64,000 nucleotides of DNA from Oscillospiraceae bacterium (GCA_015068655.1 SVKC01000003.1:1-64000), one strand, 5' to 3'; positions 33,755-43,186 are shown, numbered from the stretch's first letter. The notes: a model not told the origin generated them from the sequence alone. Numbers and translations: made by a program.

Positions 33755-34894
33755 ATGAAGCTTGTTGCTCAGGAAAAATGCACAGGCTGCGGAGCTTGCA
33801 TTAGCTTGTGTCCGCAACAGTGTATCGCTATGAAACAAAATGCACAGGGTTTTTTTGTCCCTGAAATAGACGAGAGCCGATGTGTAGATTGCGGAAAATG
33901 CAGAGCTGTTTGCCATGTATTGAAGGAACATAATGATGTGGTGGAAAACAGTAGCTTTTCAGCAGTTTGGGCAAAGGAAAAAGACCAGCGTTTTTCAGGT
34001 TCTTCGGGAGGCGTTTTCGGACTTCTTGCAGAAGCGGTATTGAATGAAGGAGGCATTGTTTTCGGTGCAGCCTTTTCGGATGATTACAAGAGCCTTGCCC
34101 ACCGGAGTACGGATAGTGTTTCGCTGGAAAAACTGAAAAAATCAAAGTATTTTGAGAGCGAAATGGGTAATACTGTGGCTGATATTCTTGCTGAACTGAA
34201 AAAAGACAGATGGGTTTTGTTTTGCGGTACACCCTGTCAGGCTATGGGACTTCGAAGTGCTTTCGGAGAAAAATATGACAAGTTGATTATCTGTGATTTT
34301 CTTTGTTATGGTGTCCCATCCCAGACTGCTTATCGAAAATATATTTCGGATATAGAGAAAAAGTATGACAAAAAGGTTAAGTCGGTCAGCTTTCGTTCAA
34401 AAAAACTGGGCTGGAAGACTTATTGTATGTATATTGAATTCGAAGGCGGCGGTGAGTATCTTAAAACAGCAAATGAAGACCCGTTCTTAAAACTGTTTTT
34501 TGGCAATGTTGCGATGCGTGATTGCTGTTATGAGTGCAAAAGAGCAGAAATGAGCGAAGCAGACATTACTCTTGGTGATTTCTGGGGCGTAACACGCCTG
34601 AAGGATTTCACCGATACAGATGAGGGCATTTCCCTTGTTGCGGTGCATAACGAAAAAGGGCAGAAATGGATGGAAAAAATCTCTGAAAAGCTTGCTGCAC
34701 AACCTTTGGAAAAAGAATGGGTTGAATATGCATACAACAAAAAAATGCCGCAAAAGCGCGGCGGTGACATAAACTTTTATACATTTGATTTTTTTGATAA
34801 TGATATATTGCCAAAAAATAATTTAAAGACAAAGCTTAAAAGCTTTTGCTTTAAAAACAAGTTCATAAGAAAACTGATATACAAAAAAGGATAA
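33755..34894 (+). CDS. Ferredoxin-FrhB-like protein (F420 hydrogenase/dehydrogenase beta-subunit family)
   Basis: 379 residues. The N-terminus has two [4Fe-4S] motifs, CTGCGACISLCP and CVDCGKCRAVCH (residues ~8-50). The FrhB N- and C-terminal domains follow, with SSGGVFGLLAEAVL, FCGTPCQAMGLR and ITLGDFWG. Family members couple flavin and iron-sulfur centres to reduction of a partner substrate; here F420 use is doubtful. Next to pyruvyl transferase genes it may supply a redox step in sugar decoration. Last gene of the operon, 2 bp before its terminator. Confidence 0.85.
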   Translation: MKLVAQEKCTGCGACISLCPQQCIAMKQNAQGFFVPEIDESRCVDCGKCRAVCHVLKEHNDVVENSSFSAVWAKEKDQRFSGSSGGVFGLLAEAVLNEGGIVFGAAFSDDYKSLAHRSTDSVSLEKLKKSKYFESEMGNTVADILAELKKDRWVLFCGTPCQAMGLRSAFGEKYDKLIICDFLCYGVPSQTAYRKYISDIEKKYDKKVKSVSFRSKKLGWKTYCMYIEFEGGGEYLKTANEDPFLKLFFGNVAMRDCCYECKRAEMSEADITLGDFWGVTRLKDFTDTDEGISLVAVHNEKGQKWMEKISEKLAAQPLEKEWVEYAYNKKMPQKRGGDINFYTFDFFDNDILPKNNLKTKLKSFCFKNKFIRKLIYKKG

Positions 34895-34895
34895 C

Positions 34896-34932
34896 AAAAA
34901 TGCCCCGATGAAGAAAATCGGGGCATTTTTTT
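34896..34932 (+). terminator. Intrinsic terminator of the polysaccharide operon
   Basis: AAAAATGCCCCGAT / ATCGGGGCATTTTTTT, 14-bp stem with a 7-base loop and strong T-run. Confidence 0.93.
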
Positions 34933-35029
34933 GCCAATAAGAAGGAATCCGCAAATTTTTGTCGAAGTAAAAAAGGAAGACCCTTTTTGGAATTTGGCTA
35001 AAAAGGAGAAAAAACGAGGTTTTAAAGCT

Positions 35030-37603
35030 ATGGCGAAAGAAAACAATCATGAGGGACTGTTCGATGTCTCCAAGCTGAACATTGTTCCTGTTGAAATTGA
35101 AAAAGAAATGAGAAAGTCATACATTGAGTATGCTATGTCTGTTATTGTGGGACGTGCGCTTCCTGATGTCCGTGACGGGTTGAAGCCTGTTCATAGACGT
35201 ATACTTTATGCAATGTATGAGGATAACCTTACTCCCGAAAGAGAGTACAGAAAGAGTGCGACTACCGTCGGTAACGTGCTTGGTAGATACCATCCTCACG
35301 GTGACGCATCGGTTTATGATGCAATGGTTCGTATGGCTCAGGATTTCTCAATGAGATACCCGACAGTTGACGGTCACGGTAACTTTGGTTCGGTGGACGG
35401 CGACCCTGCGGCTGCTTATCGTTATACTGAGGCAAGAATGTCGAAAATGGCTGTCCGTATGCTTACGGACATTGAAAAGGAAACGGTTGACTTTATGCCG
35501 AACTTCGACGAAAGCCGAAAGGAGCCTATTGTGCTTCCATCACGTTTTCCGCATCTTCTTGTCAACGGCTCCGATGGTATTGCTGTCGGTATGGCAACAA
35601 AAATTCCGCCCCATAATCTGACAGAGGTTATAGATGGAATTATTGCGGTTATTGACAATCCTGAAATTACAATAGATGAGCTTATGGAATACATCAAGGG
35701 TCCCGATTTCCCGACAGGTGCGCAGATTATGGGAACAAACGGAATCCGCTCGGCTTATCATACGGGACGAGGAAAGCTCCGTCTCAGGGCAAGAGCGGAA
35801 ATCGAAGAATACGGTGACAACCGCCAGAGAATTGTGTTCACGGAAATTCCTTATATGGTCAACAAGGCAAGACTTATTGAAAGCATCGCAAATCTGGTAC
35901 GTGACAAGCGATTGGAGGGCATTTCCGACCTTCGTGATGAGTCCGACCGTGATGGTATGAGAATTGTTGTCGAAGTGAAGAGAGATGCCAATGCAACAAT
36001 TGTACTTAATCAGCTTTACAAGTTCACTCAGCTTGAAGACACCTTTAGTGTTATTATGCTTGCTCTTGTGAACAGAGTTGAGCCGAAGGTTCTCAATCTT
36101 CGTGAAATTCTTGATGAGTATATTGCTTTCCAGAAGGATGTTATTGTCAGAAGATGTATCTTTGACAAGCGGAAGGCGGAGGCAAGAGCTCATATTCTTG
36201 AAGGTCTCAGAAAGGCTCTTGACAATATTGATGAAATTATCAGCATTATCAGAAACAGCTATAATGATGCGAAACCCAATTTGATGGAACGCTTTGATTT
36301 CACGGAGGTGCAGGCTCAGGCTATTCTTGATATGAGACTTGCACGTCTTCAGGGCTTGGAACGTGAAAAGCTTGATGCGGAATATGCTGAGCTTATGGCA
36401 TTCATCAAGGAGCTTGAAGAAATACTCGCAAGCGAACAGAGAGTTCTTGAGGTTATAAAGGAAGAGATTTCCGAAATCCGTGAAAAATTCGGCGATGAGA
36501 GAAGAACCTCCATTGAGCCTGTTGTGGATGACATTGACTACGAAGATCTTATTGAAGAGGAAGATAATGTTATCACAATGACGAAGCAGGGTTATATCAA
36601 GCGTCTTGCTGTTGATACCTACAAGAGTCAAAAACGTGGCGGCAAGGGTATAATAGGTATGCAGACAAAGGAAGAAGACTTTGTGAATACAATGTTTGTT
36701 GCGTCCACTCATGCATATATTCTCTTCTTCACCAACACGGGAAGAATGTACCGCATAAAGGCTTATGAAATTCCGGAGGCAGGTCGTCAGGCAAAGGGAA
36801 CTGCAATTGTAAACCTTCTTCAGCTTGAAACGGGAGAAAAGATTTCTGCAATGATTCCTGTGCGTGAGTATGTTGAAGGTGAATATCTGATTATGGCAAC
36901 ACGAAACGGTGTTATCAAGAAAACGGATATTATGGAATACGAAAACGCACCCAAGGGCGGAAAAATTGCTATTAACCTTGATGAGGGCGATGAGCTTATC
37001 AACGTAAAGAAGACTGGCGGCACATCTCATATCTTTATGGGAACACATGACGGAAAGATGATTCGCTTTGAAGAAAGCGATGTCAGAACTCTGGGTCGTG
37101 TGTCCAGAGGTGTACGCGGTATTATGCTGAAGGATGGCGACTATGTTGTAGGTATGGATGTAATGCGTGAGGGCTCAAGAGTTCTCGTAATAAGCGAAAA
37201 CGGTTACGGAAAGAAGACGGAGCTTGATGAATACAAGGTTCAGTCCCGTGGCGGTCAGGGAACCACAACCTACAAAATTTCCGAGGAAACCGGTGCTGTA
37301 TCAGGTTTTGGTCTTGTTAGTGACGAGGACGACATTATCATTATTACCTCCGAGGGTGTAATCATCAGAATTGACACAGCTGACATAAGCACTTTGAAGC
37401 GTGTAACCAAAGGCGTAAGGCTTATGCGTCTGGGTGAGGGTGTGAAGATTGTGTCTGCAGCGGCTGTTGCGCACGAAGAAGAAACAGAGGAAGAAGTGAC
37501 GGATGATACAACGCCTGAGAATGTTGATACACCTGTGGATAATTCCGACGAAAGTGTGGAAAACACGGACAATGCTGTGGATAACTCTGTGGATAATGTG
37601 TAA
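35030..37603 (+). CDS. gyrA: DNA gyrase subunit A
   Basis: 857 residues from ATG 35030 (GAGGT upstream; the frame extends back into the terminator, so the longer start is rejected). It cuts and rejoins DNA during negative supercoiling with GyrB. The winged-helix/tower core has [13 protein letters not shown] (87-97), the catalytic Tyr132 in [10 protein letters not shown], and the GyrA box QKRGGKGI near residue 530; six beta-pinwheel repeats follow. The position equal to E. coli Ser83 is Ala93 (next residue Ser). The last ~40 residues are an acidic, Asn/Val-rich tail. gyrB is not adjacent, and I see no clear promoter in the 97 bp before it. Confidence 0.96.
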   Translation: MAKENNHEGLFDVSKLNIVPVEIEKEMRKSYIEYAMSVIVGRALPDVRDGLKPVHRRILYAMYEDNLTPEREYRKSATTVGNVLGRYHPHGDASVYDAMVRMAQDFSMRYPTVDGHGNFGSVDGDPAAAYRYTEARMSKMAVRMLTDIEKETVDFMPNFDESRKEPIVLPSRFPHLLVNGSDGIAVGMATKIPPHNLTEVIDGIIAVIDNPEITIDELMEYIKGPDFPTGAQIMGTNGIRSAYHTGRGKLRLRARAEIEEYGDNRQRIVFTEIPYMVNKARLIESIANLVRDKRLEGISDLRDESDRDGMRIVVEVKRDANATIVLNQLYKFTQLEDTFSVIMLALVNRVEPKVLNLREILDEYIAFQKDVIVRRCIFDKRKAEARAHILEGLRKALDNIDEIISIIRNSYNDAKPNLMERFDFTEVQAQAILDMRLARLQGLEREKLDAEYAELMAFIKELEEILASEQRVLEVIKEEISEIREKFGDERRTSIEPVVDDIDYEDLIEEEDNVITMTKQGYIKRLAVDTYKSQKRGGKGIIGMQTKEEDFVNTMFVASTHAYILFFTNTGRMYRIKAYEIPEAGRQAKGTAIVNLLQLETGEKISAMIPVREYVEGEYLIMATRNGVIKKTDIMEYENAPKGGKIAINLDEGDELINVKKTGGTSHIFMGTHDGKMIRFEESDVRTLGRVSRGVRGIMLKDGDYVVGMDVMREGSRVLVISENGYGKKTELDEYKVQSRGGQGTTTYKISEETGAVSGFGLVSDEDDIIIITSEGVIIRIDTADISTLKRVTKGVRLMRLGEGVKIVSAAAVAHEEETEEEVTDDTTPENVDTPVDNSDESVENTDNAVDNSVDNV

Positions 37604-37736
37604 AACCCAGTGAAATCGGCACATACAAGGCTGTGGAAAACTTCTTTTGTTGTCGAAAAATGCGAATATGTGCATTTTGATGTAAAAAGATAGAAAAGTG
37701 CATAATTTTTTTGTTTAATGCACACAACGGTAATAC

Positions 37737-37780
37737 AAAACCCCGAAACCCCAGTAAAATCAAGGGTTTCGGGGTTTTTT
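37737..37780 (+). terminator. Intrinsic terminator of gyrA
   Basis: AAAACCCCGAAACCC / GGGTTTCGGGGTTTT with a 12-base loop and T-run, 134 bp after the stop. A GTGCAT/ATGCAC stem lies between (37697-37722). The 307-bp gene-free stretch 37604-37910 otherwise shows only the weak dyad before msmX. Confidence 0.85.
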
Positions 37781-37837
37781 TGTGCGAGGTTGTGCAATAT
37801 CAATAAAAGAAAATTTTAAATTTGTGCAATAAAGCTC

Positions 37838-37866
37838 TAACATTTTCTGAAAAAATGTGTTAGAAT
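37838..37866 (+). promoter_or_regulatory. Possible promoter of the msmX-type gene within a CTAACA/TGTTAG dyad
   Basis: TAGAAT (37861-37866) is a fair -10, but the -35 TAACAT is poor. The imperfect dyad CTAACATTTT...AAAATGTGTTAG spans both, suggesting regulated expression. Confidence 0.35.
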
Positions 37867-37910
37867 GAGTCTAAGATATAAAAGCTAACTATTTTGGGAG
37901 GTTATTATAA

Positions 37911-39023
37911 ATGGCAAGTTTAAGCTTAAAGCAGATTGGTAAAATTTATCAGGGCGGTGTTGTCGGTGCCAGAGACATCAACCTTGAAATTGAAGACAAA
38001 GAATTCATAATCCTCGTTGGTCCTTCAGGTTGTGGTAAGACAACAACTTTGAGAATGATTGCCGGTCTGGAAGAAATTTCAGAAGGTGAGCTCTACATCG
38101 ACGACAAGCTTGTTAACGATGTTGCTCCCAAGGACAGAGATATTGCGATGGTTTTCCAGAACTATGCTCTCTATCCCCATATGACAGTATTTGATAACAT
38201 GGCTTTCGGTCTCAAGCTCAGAAAAGTTCCCAAGGCAGTTATCAAAGAAAGAGTTGAAGCTGCTGCAAAGATTCTTGACATCGGTCATCTTCTTGACAGA
38301 AAGCCGAAGGCTCTCTCAGGCGGTCAGAGACAGCGTGTTGCTCTCGGTCGTGCTATCGTTCGTGAACCCAAGGTATTCCTTATGGACGAACCTCTTTCAA
38401 ACCTGGATGCAAAGCTCAGAGTTCAGATGAGAGCTGAAATCGGAAAGCTCCACAAGAGACTGGGTACAACAGTTATCTACGTTACACATGACCAGACAGA
38501 AGCTATGACAATGGGTACAAGAATCGTTGTTATGAAGGATGGTTACATGCAGCAGTGCGATACACCTGCAGCTCTTTATGACGAACCTGTAAATATGTTC
38601 GTTGCAGGCTTTATCGGAAGCCCCCAGATGAACTTCATTGATGTTAAGGTAGAAAAGAAGGATGACGGTGTTCATCTTGTTAATTCAAACTTCGACATCA
38701 AGCTTCCAGAAGGAAAGGGCAATCGTGAAGAACTCAACGACTACATCGGTAAGGAAGTTGTTATGGGTATCAGACCTGAATCAATTTATGAGGATGAAGC
38801 TCACATTGCTTCAATGGCTGACTGCGTTGTTAATGTTGAAGTTGACCTTACAGAAATGATGGGTGCAGAAACATATCTCTACCTCAAGGTTGGCGAAACA
38901 CCTATGGTTGCACGTGTAAACCGCCGTACAACTGCTCAGGCAGGCGAAACAATCAAGACTGTATTCGATACAAACAAGATTCATCTGTTTGACAAAGAAA
39001 CAGAGCTTGCAATTATTCACTAA
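37911..39023 (+). CDS. msmX: MsmX/UgpC-type multi-sugar ABC transporter ATP-binding protein
   Basis: A 370-residue ABC ATPase. Walker A GPSGCGKTTT (~38-47), signature LSGGQRQRVALGRA (~133), Walker B VFLMDEPLSNLD and the H-loop VTHDQTEAM are complete. The C-terminal TOBE/OB domain (from ~240) marks the CUT1 sugar-importer group. No permease or binding-protein gene is adjacent, so it likely energises several carbohydrate importers encoded elsewhere, as MsmX does in B. subtilis. GGGAGG precedes the ATG. Confidence 0.93.
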   Translation: MASLSLKQIGKIYQGGVVGARDINLEIEDKEFIILVGPSGCGKTTTLRMIAGLEEISEGELYIDDKLVNDVAPKDRDIAMVFQNYALYPHMTVFDNMAFGLKLRKVPKAVIKERVEAAAKILDIGHLLDRKPKALSGGQRQRVALGRAIVREPKVFLMDEPLSNLDAKLRVQMRAEIGKLHKRLGTTVIYVTHDQTEAMTMGTRIVVMKDGYMQQCDTPAALYDEPVNMFVAGFIGSPQMNFIDVKVEKKDDGVHLVNSNFDIKLPEGKGNREELNDYIGKEVVMGIRPESIYEDEAHIASMADCVVNVEVDLTEMMGAETYLYLKVGETPMVARVNRRTTAQAGETIKTVFDTNKIHLFDKETELAIIH

Positions 39024-39033
39024 GATAATTTTT

Positions 39034-39068
39034 CAACGGGCTGTGATTTCTCACAGCCCGTTGTTTTT
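39034..39068 (+). terminator. Intrinsic terminator of the msmX-type gene
   Basis: CAACGGGCTGTGA / TCACAGCCCGTTG, 13-bp perfect stem with TTTTT. Confidence 0.93.
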
Positions 39069-39108
39069 GTGCTCATTATTTTATAAAGAATCTTGCGGAA
39101 AAAATCGG

Positions 39109-39237
39109 GGCTGCAGCAAAATGAAATTTTCGGGACGGGATGGAACCCGTCCCCTACATATATTGTGCACTTTTTTGTGACACAAATTGTAGGGTTCGGT
39201 TTCCACGCCAAACCGCTTTTTTTCATTTGCTACAGCC
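39109..39237. repeat. MITE-like palindromic repeat, copy 1
   Basis: A 129-bp unit with terminal inverted repeats (GGCTGCAGCAAAATGAAA versus the inverse of TTTCATTTGCTACAGCC). Inside it are the hairpin GACGGGATGGAACCCGTC and a GGTTCGGTTTCCACGCC-type stem around CCCTACA...TGTAGGG. It is over 85% identical by eye to 49279-49406. It lies between the converging msmX-type and pckG genes. No coding capacity. Confidence 0.8.
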
Positions 39238-39263
39238 CTACTGCGTTATATTCAAGTGTAATT

Positions 39264-41036
39264 TTACTTGTTGAGGTTTGCTTCCAATGTATCCATACTG
39301 TCTTTGATTTCCTTGGGAAGCTTGTCGCCAAACTGAGCGAAGAATTCTCTCTGGTTGGCAAGGTCTTCTTTCCAAGCATCAATGTCGATTGAAAGAAGTT
39401 CATCAACAACCTCGTCGCTGAGGTCAAGTCCTTCGAGCTGAAGGTCTGCCTTGTTGGGAACATAACCGATTTCTGTTTCAACTGCATCAACCTTGTCTTC
39501 ACAACGATCAAGAATCCAGTTGAGGACACGCATATTGTCACCGAAGCCGGGCCACATAAAGTTGCCGTCCTTGTCAAGTCTGAACCAGTTTACATTGAAG
39601 ATTTTGGGAGGATTTGCAATCTTCTTGCCCATATCATACCAATGCTGGAAGTAGTCAGCCATATTGTAACCAACGAAGGGTCTCATTGCCATGGGGTCAC
39701 GTCTTACAACACCTACTGCACCAGCAGCAGCTGCTGTTGTTTCTGATGCCATTGTTGCACCAACGAATACACCATGATCCCAGTCACGAGCCTGGTATAC
39801 CAGCGGAGCAGTCTTTGCACGGCGGCCGCCGAATACAATTGCTGAAATCGGAACGCCCTGAGGATTCTCGAATTCAGAAGAAATGCAAGGACAGTTCTTT
39901 GCGGGAGCTGTAAATCTTGAGTTGGGATGTGCGAGCTTGTTGCCGTCAGCTGTGTATGCCTTGCCGTCAACCTTTGCGCCCTTCCATTCGATTGCATTGC
40001 TAGGAGGATTCTTGTCGAGACCTTCCCACCAAACTGTCATATCATCCTCGTTGATAGCAACGTTTGTGAAGATAGTACCCTTCTTTGTAGCTTCAAGAGC
40101 GTTGAAGTTTGACTTCTCGGATGTACCGGGAGCAACGCCAAAGAAACCTGCTTCGGGGTTGATTGCATAAAGTCTGCCGTCTTCGCCAACTCTGAGCCAT
40201 GCAATATCGTCACCAACTGTCCATACCTTGTAGCCCTTGTCCTTGAGGAACTTAGGAGGAATGAGCATAGCGAGATTTGTTTTTCCGCAAGCTGAGGGGA
40301 ATGCAGCACAGATGTACTTAACTTCGCCCTTGGGGTTTTCGAGACCGAGGATAAGCATATGCTCTGCCATCCAGCCTTCCTTCATACCCTGATAAGATGC
40401 AATACGGAGTGCGAAGCACTTCTTGCCGAGGAGAACGTTTCCGCCGTAAGCTGAGTTAACGGACATAATTGTGTTGTCCTGGGGGAAGTGAACGATGTAT
40501 CTTTCGTCAGGATTTACGTCCTTCTTTGCATGGAGACATTTTACGAAGTCGCCGTCTTCGCCGAGAGCGTCGATAACTGACTTGCCAACTCTTGTCATAA
40601 TATCCATATTGAGAACAACGTAGATACTGTCTGTAAGCTCAATACCAATCTTTGAGAAGGGTGAGCCAACGGGACCCATTGAGTAGGGAATAACGTACAT
40701 TGTACGACCGCTCATTGAACCGTCATAAAGAGCGTTGAGCTTTGCGTACATTTCAGCGGGTGCCATCCAGTTGTTGATGGGACCTGCCTCTTCTTCTGTT
40801 TCGGTACAGATGAATGTTCTGTCCTCAACACGTGCAACGTCGTTTTCGGCTGTTCTGTGATAGTAGCAACCGGGAAGCTTTTCCTGATTGAGCTTGATCA
40901 TTTCGCCGCTTGCAACCGCTTCTGCACGGAGAGCTTCGAGCTGTTCTTCTGAGCCGTCAATCCATACAACATTTGCGGGCTTACAAAGGGCTTTCATTTC
41001 TTCAAGCCAAGTGAGTACCTTTTTGTTTGTAGTCAT
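39264..41036 (-). CDS. pckG: Phosphoenolpyruvate carboxykinase (GTP)
   Basis: A 590-residue GTP-dependent PEPCK that interconverts oxaloacetate and phosphoenolpyruvate. The kinase-specific P-loop is AAFPSACGKTNLAM with Cys250, Lys252 and Thr253; the R-loop/substrate region NSAYGGNVLLGKKCFALRIAS (194-214) and the GTP-site segment near VNWFRLDKDG are visible. The GTP form is less common in Clostridia than the ATP form (pckA). In fermenting gut species it may run toward oxaloacetate, fixing CO2. It has its own promoter; GGAGGTC precedes the ATG. Confidence 0.95.
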   Translation of the reverse strand: MTTNKKVLTWLEEMKALCKPANVVWIDGSEEQLEALRAEAVASGEMIKLNQEKLPGCYYHRTAENDVARVEDRTFICTETEEEAGPINNWMAPAEMYAKLNALYDGSMSGRTMYVIPYSMGPVGSPFSKIGIELTDSIYVVLNMDIMTRVGKSVIDALGEDGDFVKCLHAKKDVNPDERYIVHFPQDNTIMSVNSAYGGNVLLGKKCFALRIASYQGMKEGWMAEHMLILGLENPKGEVKYICAAFPSACGKTNLAMLIPPKFLKDKGYKVWTVGDDIAWLRVGEDGRLYAINPEAGFFGVAPGTSEKSNFNALEATKKGTIFTNVAINEDDMTVWWEGLDKNPPSNAIEWKGAKVDGKAYTADGNKLAHPNSRFTAPAKNCPCISSEFENPQGVPISAIVFGGRRAKTAPLVYQARDWDHGVFVGATMASETTAAAAGAVGVVRRDPMAMRPFVGYNMADYFQHWYDMGKKIANPPKIFNVNWFRLDKDGNFMWPGFGDNMRVLNWILDRCEDKVDAVETEIGYVPNKADLQLEGLDLSDEVVDELLSIDIDAWKEDLANQREFFAQFGDKLPKEIKDSMDTLEANLNK

Positions 41037-41118
41037 TTTTGTGACCTCCTTATATAAATACTATTAATTTAATACAAATACATATATGGAAGAATTTTCA
41101 ACTTCTCCCTTGTATAAC

Positions 41119-41147
41119 ATAATATCATAGTTTTTGCAAATTTTCAA
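41119..41147 (-). promoter_or_regulatory. Promoter of pckG
   Basis: Minus strand TTGAAA, 17-bp spacer, TATTAT; the leader is about 80 nt. Confidence 0.7.
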
Positions 41148-41210
41148 TAGCTTTCTGACAAAAGTTTAACGAAATTTCACATTTGAAAAAAGCTTTGGTT
41201 GTTGTTTTTG

Positions 41211-42005
41211 CTATTTCGAACCCACAAAAAGAGTTCCCACGGACTTGCCTTCAAAAATATCGTAAATCCTTTCGGGATATGCTCCGTTTGAGATTATCAT
41301 ATCAATGCCTTCTGGGTTGACAATTTCTGCTGCCTTCAGCTTTGTCACCATTCCGCCTGTACCTCTGCGGCTGCCGGCGCCTCCGGCAATGGCGTATACG
41401 GATTCGTCAATTTTTTCAACAACCTCAACAAGCCTTGCTTCGGGATTTACCTGTGGATTGCTGTCATAAAGTCCGTCTATATCCGAAAGTATAATGAGAA
41501 GCCCGGCATCCACAAGCTTTGCAATGTATGCGGACAAGGTGTCGTTGTCGCCGAATTCCAGCTCGTAGGTGGAGATTACGTCGTTTTCGTTCACAATGGG
41601 AATTACACCGTATTCGAACATTGTTTCAAAGGTGTTTTTGGTGTTGCGGTATCTTTCCTCATCGTCAAGAATAAATTTCGTCAGCAGAACCTGAGCCGAG
41701 GAATGACCGTATTCCGAGAAAAAGCGGTCGTACATTGAAACCAATGTTGCCTGACCGATTGCGGCAAGAGCTTGTTTTTTTATGGTTTCGGAAGGCTTTT
41801 CGGGAAGGTTGAGCTTTCCCACTCCCGCACCCACAGCACCACTGGATACAAGAACCACCTCAATGCCGCGGTTTCTCAAATCCGATACCACACGCACAAT
41901 GCTTTCGATTTTTTTTATGTTCAGTTTTCCCGTTTCGTAAGTCAGGGAGGAGGTGCCCACCTTGATTACTGCACGTTTTGTTTCTGTAAGTCTTTTGTAA
42001 TTCAT
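41211..42005 (-). CDS. proB: Glutamate 5-kinase (short form, no PUA domain)
   Basis: 264 residues from ATG 42005; upstream in-frame ATGs lie in the promoter leader. It phosphorylates glutamate in the first step of proline synthesis. Amino-acid-kinase motifs are AVIKVGTSSLT, VSSGAVGAGVGKL, NENDVIS and LLIILSDIDGLY, then AGGAGSRRGTGGMVTKLKAAE. It ends without the C-terminal PUA domain of E. coli ProB, a known short form. proA is not next to it. Divergent from dusB with an operator-like array between. Confidence 0.93.
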   Translation of the reverse strand: MNYKRLTETKRAVIKVGTSSLTYETGKLNIKKIESIVRVVSDLRNRGIEVVLVSSGAVGAGVGKLNLPEKPSETIKKQALAAIGQATLVSMYDRFFSEYGHSSAQVLLTKFILDDEERYRNTKNTFETMFEYGVIPIVNENDVISTYELEFGDNDTLSAYIAKLVDAGLLIILSDIDGLYDSNPQVNPEARLVEVVEKIDESVYAIAGGAGSRRGTGGMVTKLKAAEIVNPEGIDMIISNGAYPERIYDIFEGKSVGTLFVGSK

Positions 42006-42078
42006 TTGATATTGCCCCGTTTGATGCAAATTATGAGAGAAATATATCAATTTTCCCCCATTTTGATATTTTACAACA

Positions 42079-42107
42079 ATTATACCTTGAAATTACCTTG
42101 TTGTCAA
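42079..42107 (-). promoter_or_regulatory. Promoter of proB
   Basis: Minus strand consensus TTGACA, 17-bp spacer, TATAAT. Confidence 0.85.
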
Positions 42108-42112
42108 GGTAA
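42084..42112. promoter_or_regulatory. ACCTTG operator-like array between proB and dusB
   Basis: ACCTTG at 42084 and 42095 (11 bp apart) and the inverse CAAGGT at 42105. The last two form the dyad TTACCTTG-ttgt-CAAGGTAA over the proB -35 and spacer. Regulator unknown. Confidence 0.5.
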
Positions 42113-42117
42113 AACCA

Positions 42118-42146
42118 TTGACAAAAGGCGGTTATTATAATAAAAT
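42118..42146 (+). promoter_or_regulatory. Promoter of dusB
   Basis: TTGACA, 17-bp spacer, TAAAAT, giving a leader of about 25 nt. Confidence 0.8.
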
Positions 42147-42175
42147 AATGTAAGAATATTTGATATGGAAAGAAT

Positions 42176-43144
42176 ATGGATATGCTCAGAATAAAAAATC
42201 TTGAATTGAAGAATAATGTGTTTCTTGCGCCTATGGCGGGAGTTACGGACAAGGCGTTCCGAATGATAACAAAGCCCTTTGGACCTGCTCTTATGTACAC
42301 CGAGATGGTATCCGGAAAGGGGCTTTTTTACAAGAGCCAGAAGACCGCAGACCTTTTGGAGACGGAGGAGGCGGAAAAGCCTGTTGCTACACAGCTTTTC
42401 GGTCATGAGCCGGAGGTTCTTGCGGCAATTGCGGAAAAAGCTCTTGAGTATGGTGCGGAGCTTATTGACATAAATATGGGATGCCCCGCCCCCAAAATTA
42501 CGGGCAGCGGTGACGGCTCGGCACTTTCGAAAAATCCCCGACTTGCAGGAGAAATTGTGAAGGCAGTTGTGCGTGCTGTGGATGTTCCCGTAACGGTGAA
42601 AATCCGAAAGGGCTGGAATGAGGAATCGGTCAATGCTGTGGAAATGGCGAAAATTGCCGAGGAAAACGGTGCAGCCTTGGTAACTGTTCACGGACGTACC
42701 CGTGAGCAGTTTTACAGCGGAACGGCTGACCTTGAAATAATTAAGTCTGTGAAGGAGGCTGTTTCTGTTCCGGTTATCGGCAACGGGGACATTTTTGACG
42801 AGGAGAGCGCAAAAAGGATGCTTGACTTCACTGGCTGTGATGGTATTATGATAGGTCGCGGCGCACAGGGAAATCCTTGGATATTTGAGAGAGTTATTCA
42901 CTTTCTTGAAACGGGCGAAAAGCTGCCTGAGCCTACTATTTCGGAACGTGCACAGAAAATGAAGGAGCATCTTGAGCTTCTTGTGAAGTACAAGGGTGAC
43001 TATCGGGGTATTCAGGAGGCACGGAAGCATATGGCGTGGTATATAAAGGGCTGCAAGGGCGGTGCGAGACTTCGGGATGCCATTATGAAGGCTCATACAC
43101 GTGAAGAAATGCTGAAAATTATTGAGTTTGCAGGGCAAATTTAG
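42176..43144 (+). CDS. dusB: tRNA-dihydrouridine synthase (DusB type)
   Basis: A 322-residue FMN enzyme that reduces uridines in the tRNA D-loop with NADPH. FLAPMAGVTDKAFR, the EMVSGKGL segment, ELIDINMGCPAPKI with the catalytic Cys, VTVKIRKGW, VTVHGRTREQFYSG and the FMN site VIGNGDI...GIMIGRGAQGNPW are complete. Two ATGs (42176 and 42182) are possible; GGAAAG serves either. Single gene with its own promoter and terminator. Confidence 0.94.
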   Translation: MDMLRIKNLELKNNVFLAPMAGVTDKAFRMITKPFGPALMYTEMVSGKGLFYKSQKTADLLETEEAEKPVATQLFGHEPEVLAAIAEKALEYGAELIDINMGCPAPKITGSGDGSALSKNPRLAGEIVKAVVRAVDVPVTVKIRKGWNEESVNAVEMAKIAEENGAALVTVHGRTREQFYSGTADLEIIKSVKEAVSVPVIGNGDIFDEESAKRMLDFTGCDGIMIGRGAQGNPWIFERVIHFLETGEKLPEPTISERAQKMKEHLELLVKYKGDYRGIQEARKHMAWYIKGCKGGARLRDAIMKAHTREEMLKIIEFAGQI

Positions 43145-43158
43145 TGAATAAAATTGGC

Positions 43159-43186
43159 AAAAACTCCTTGACGGCAAGGAGTTTTT
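43159..43186 (+). terminator. Intrinsic terminator of dusB overlapping the hom promoter
   Basis: AAAAACTCCTTG / CAAGGAGTTTTT, 12-bp stem with a 4-base loop. The hom -35 TTGACG (43168-43173) lies within it. Confidence 0.85.

Noticed and set aside
35540-37048. 502-codon minus-strand open frame inside gyrA
   Set aside because: It is antisense to a conserved gene, lacks a ribosome-binding site and encodes a Cys/His/Asn-rich composition typical of shadow frames.
37604-37737. A small RNA or riboswitch between gyrA and its terminator
   Set aside because: Repeated GTGCAT words and one weak stem are present, but no promoter or recognisable fold.
41211-42005. Truncated proB
   Set aside because: The missing C-terminus corresponds to the PUA domain, which many bacterial glutamate kinases lack; the catalytic domain is complete.
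42104-43177. 357-codon minus-strand open frame opposite dusB
   Set aside because: Shadow of dusB: no ribosome-binding site, and it runs through both the dusB promoter and terminator.
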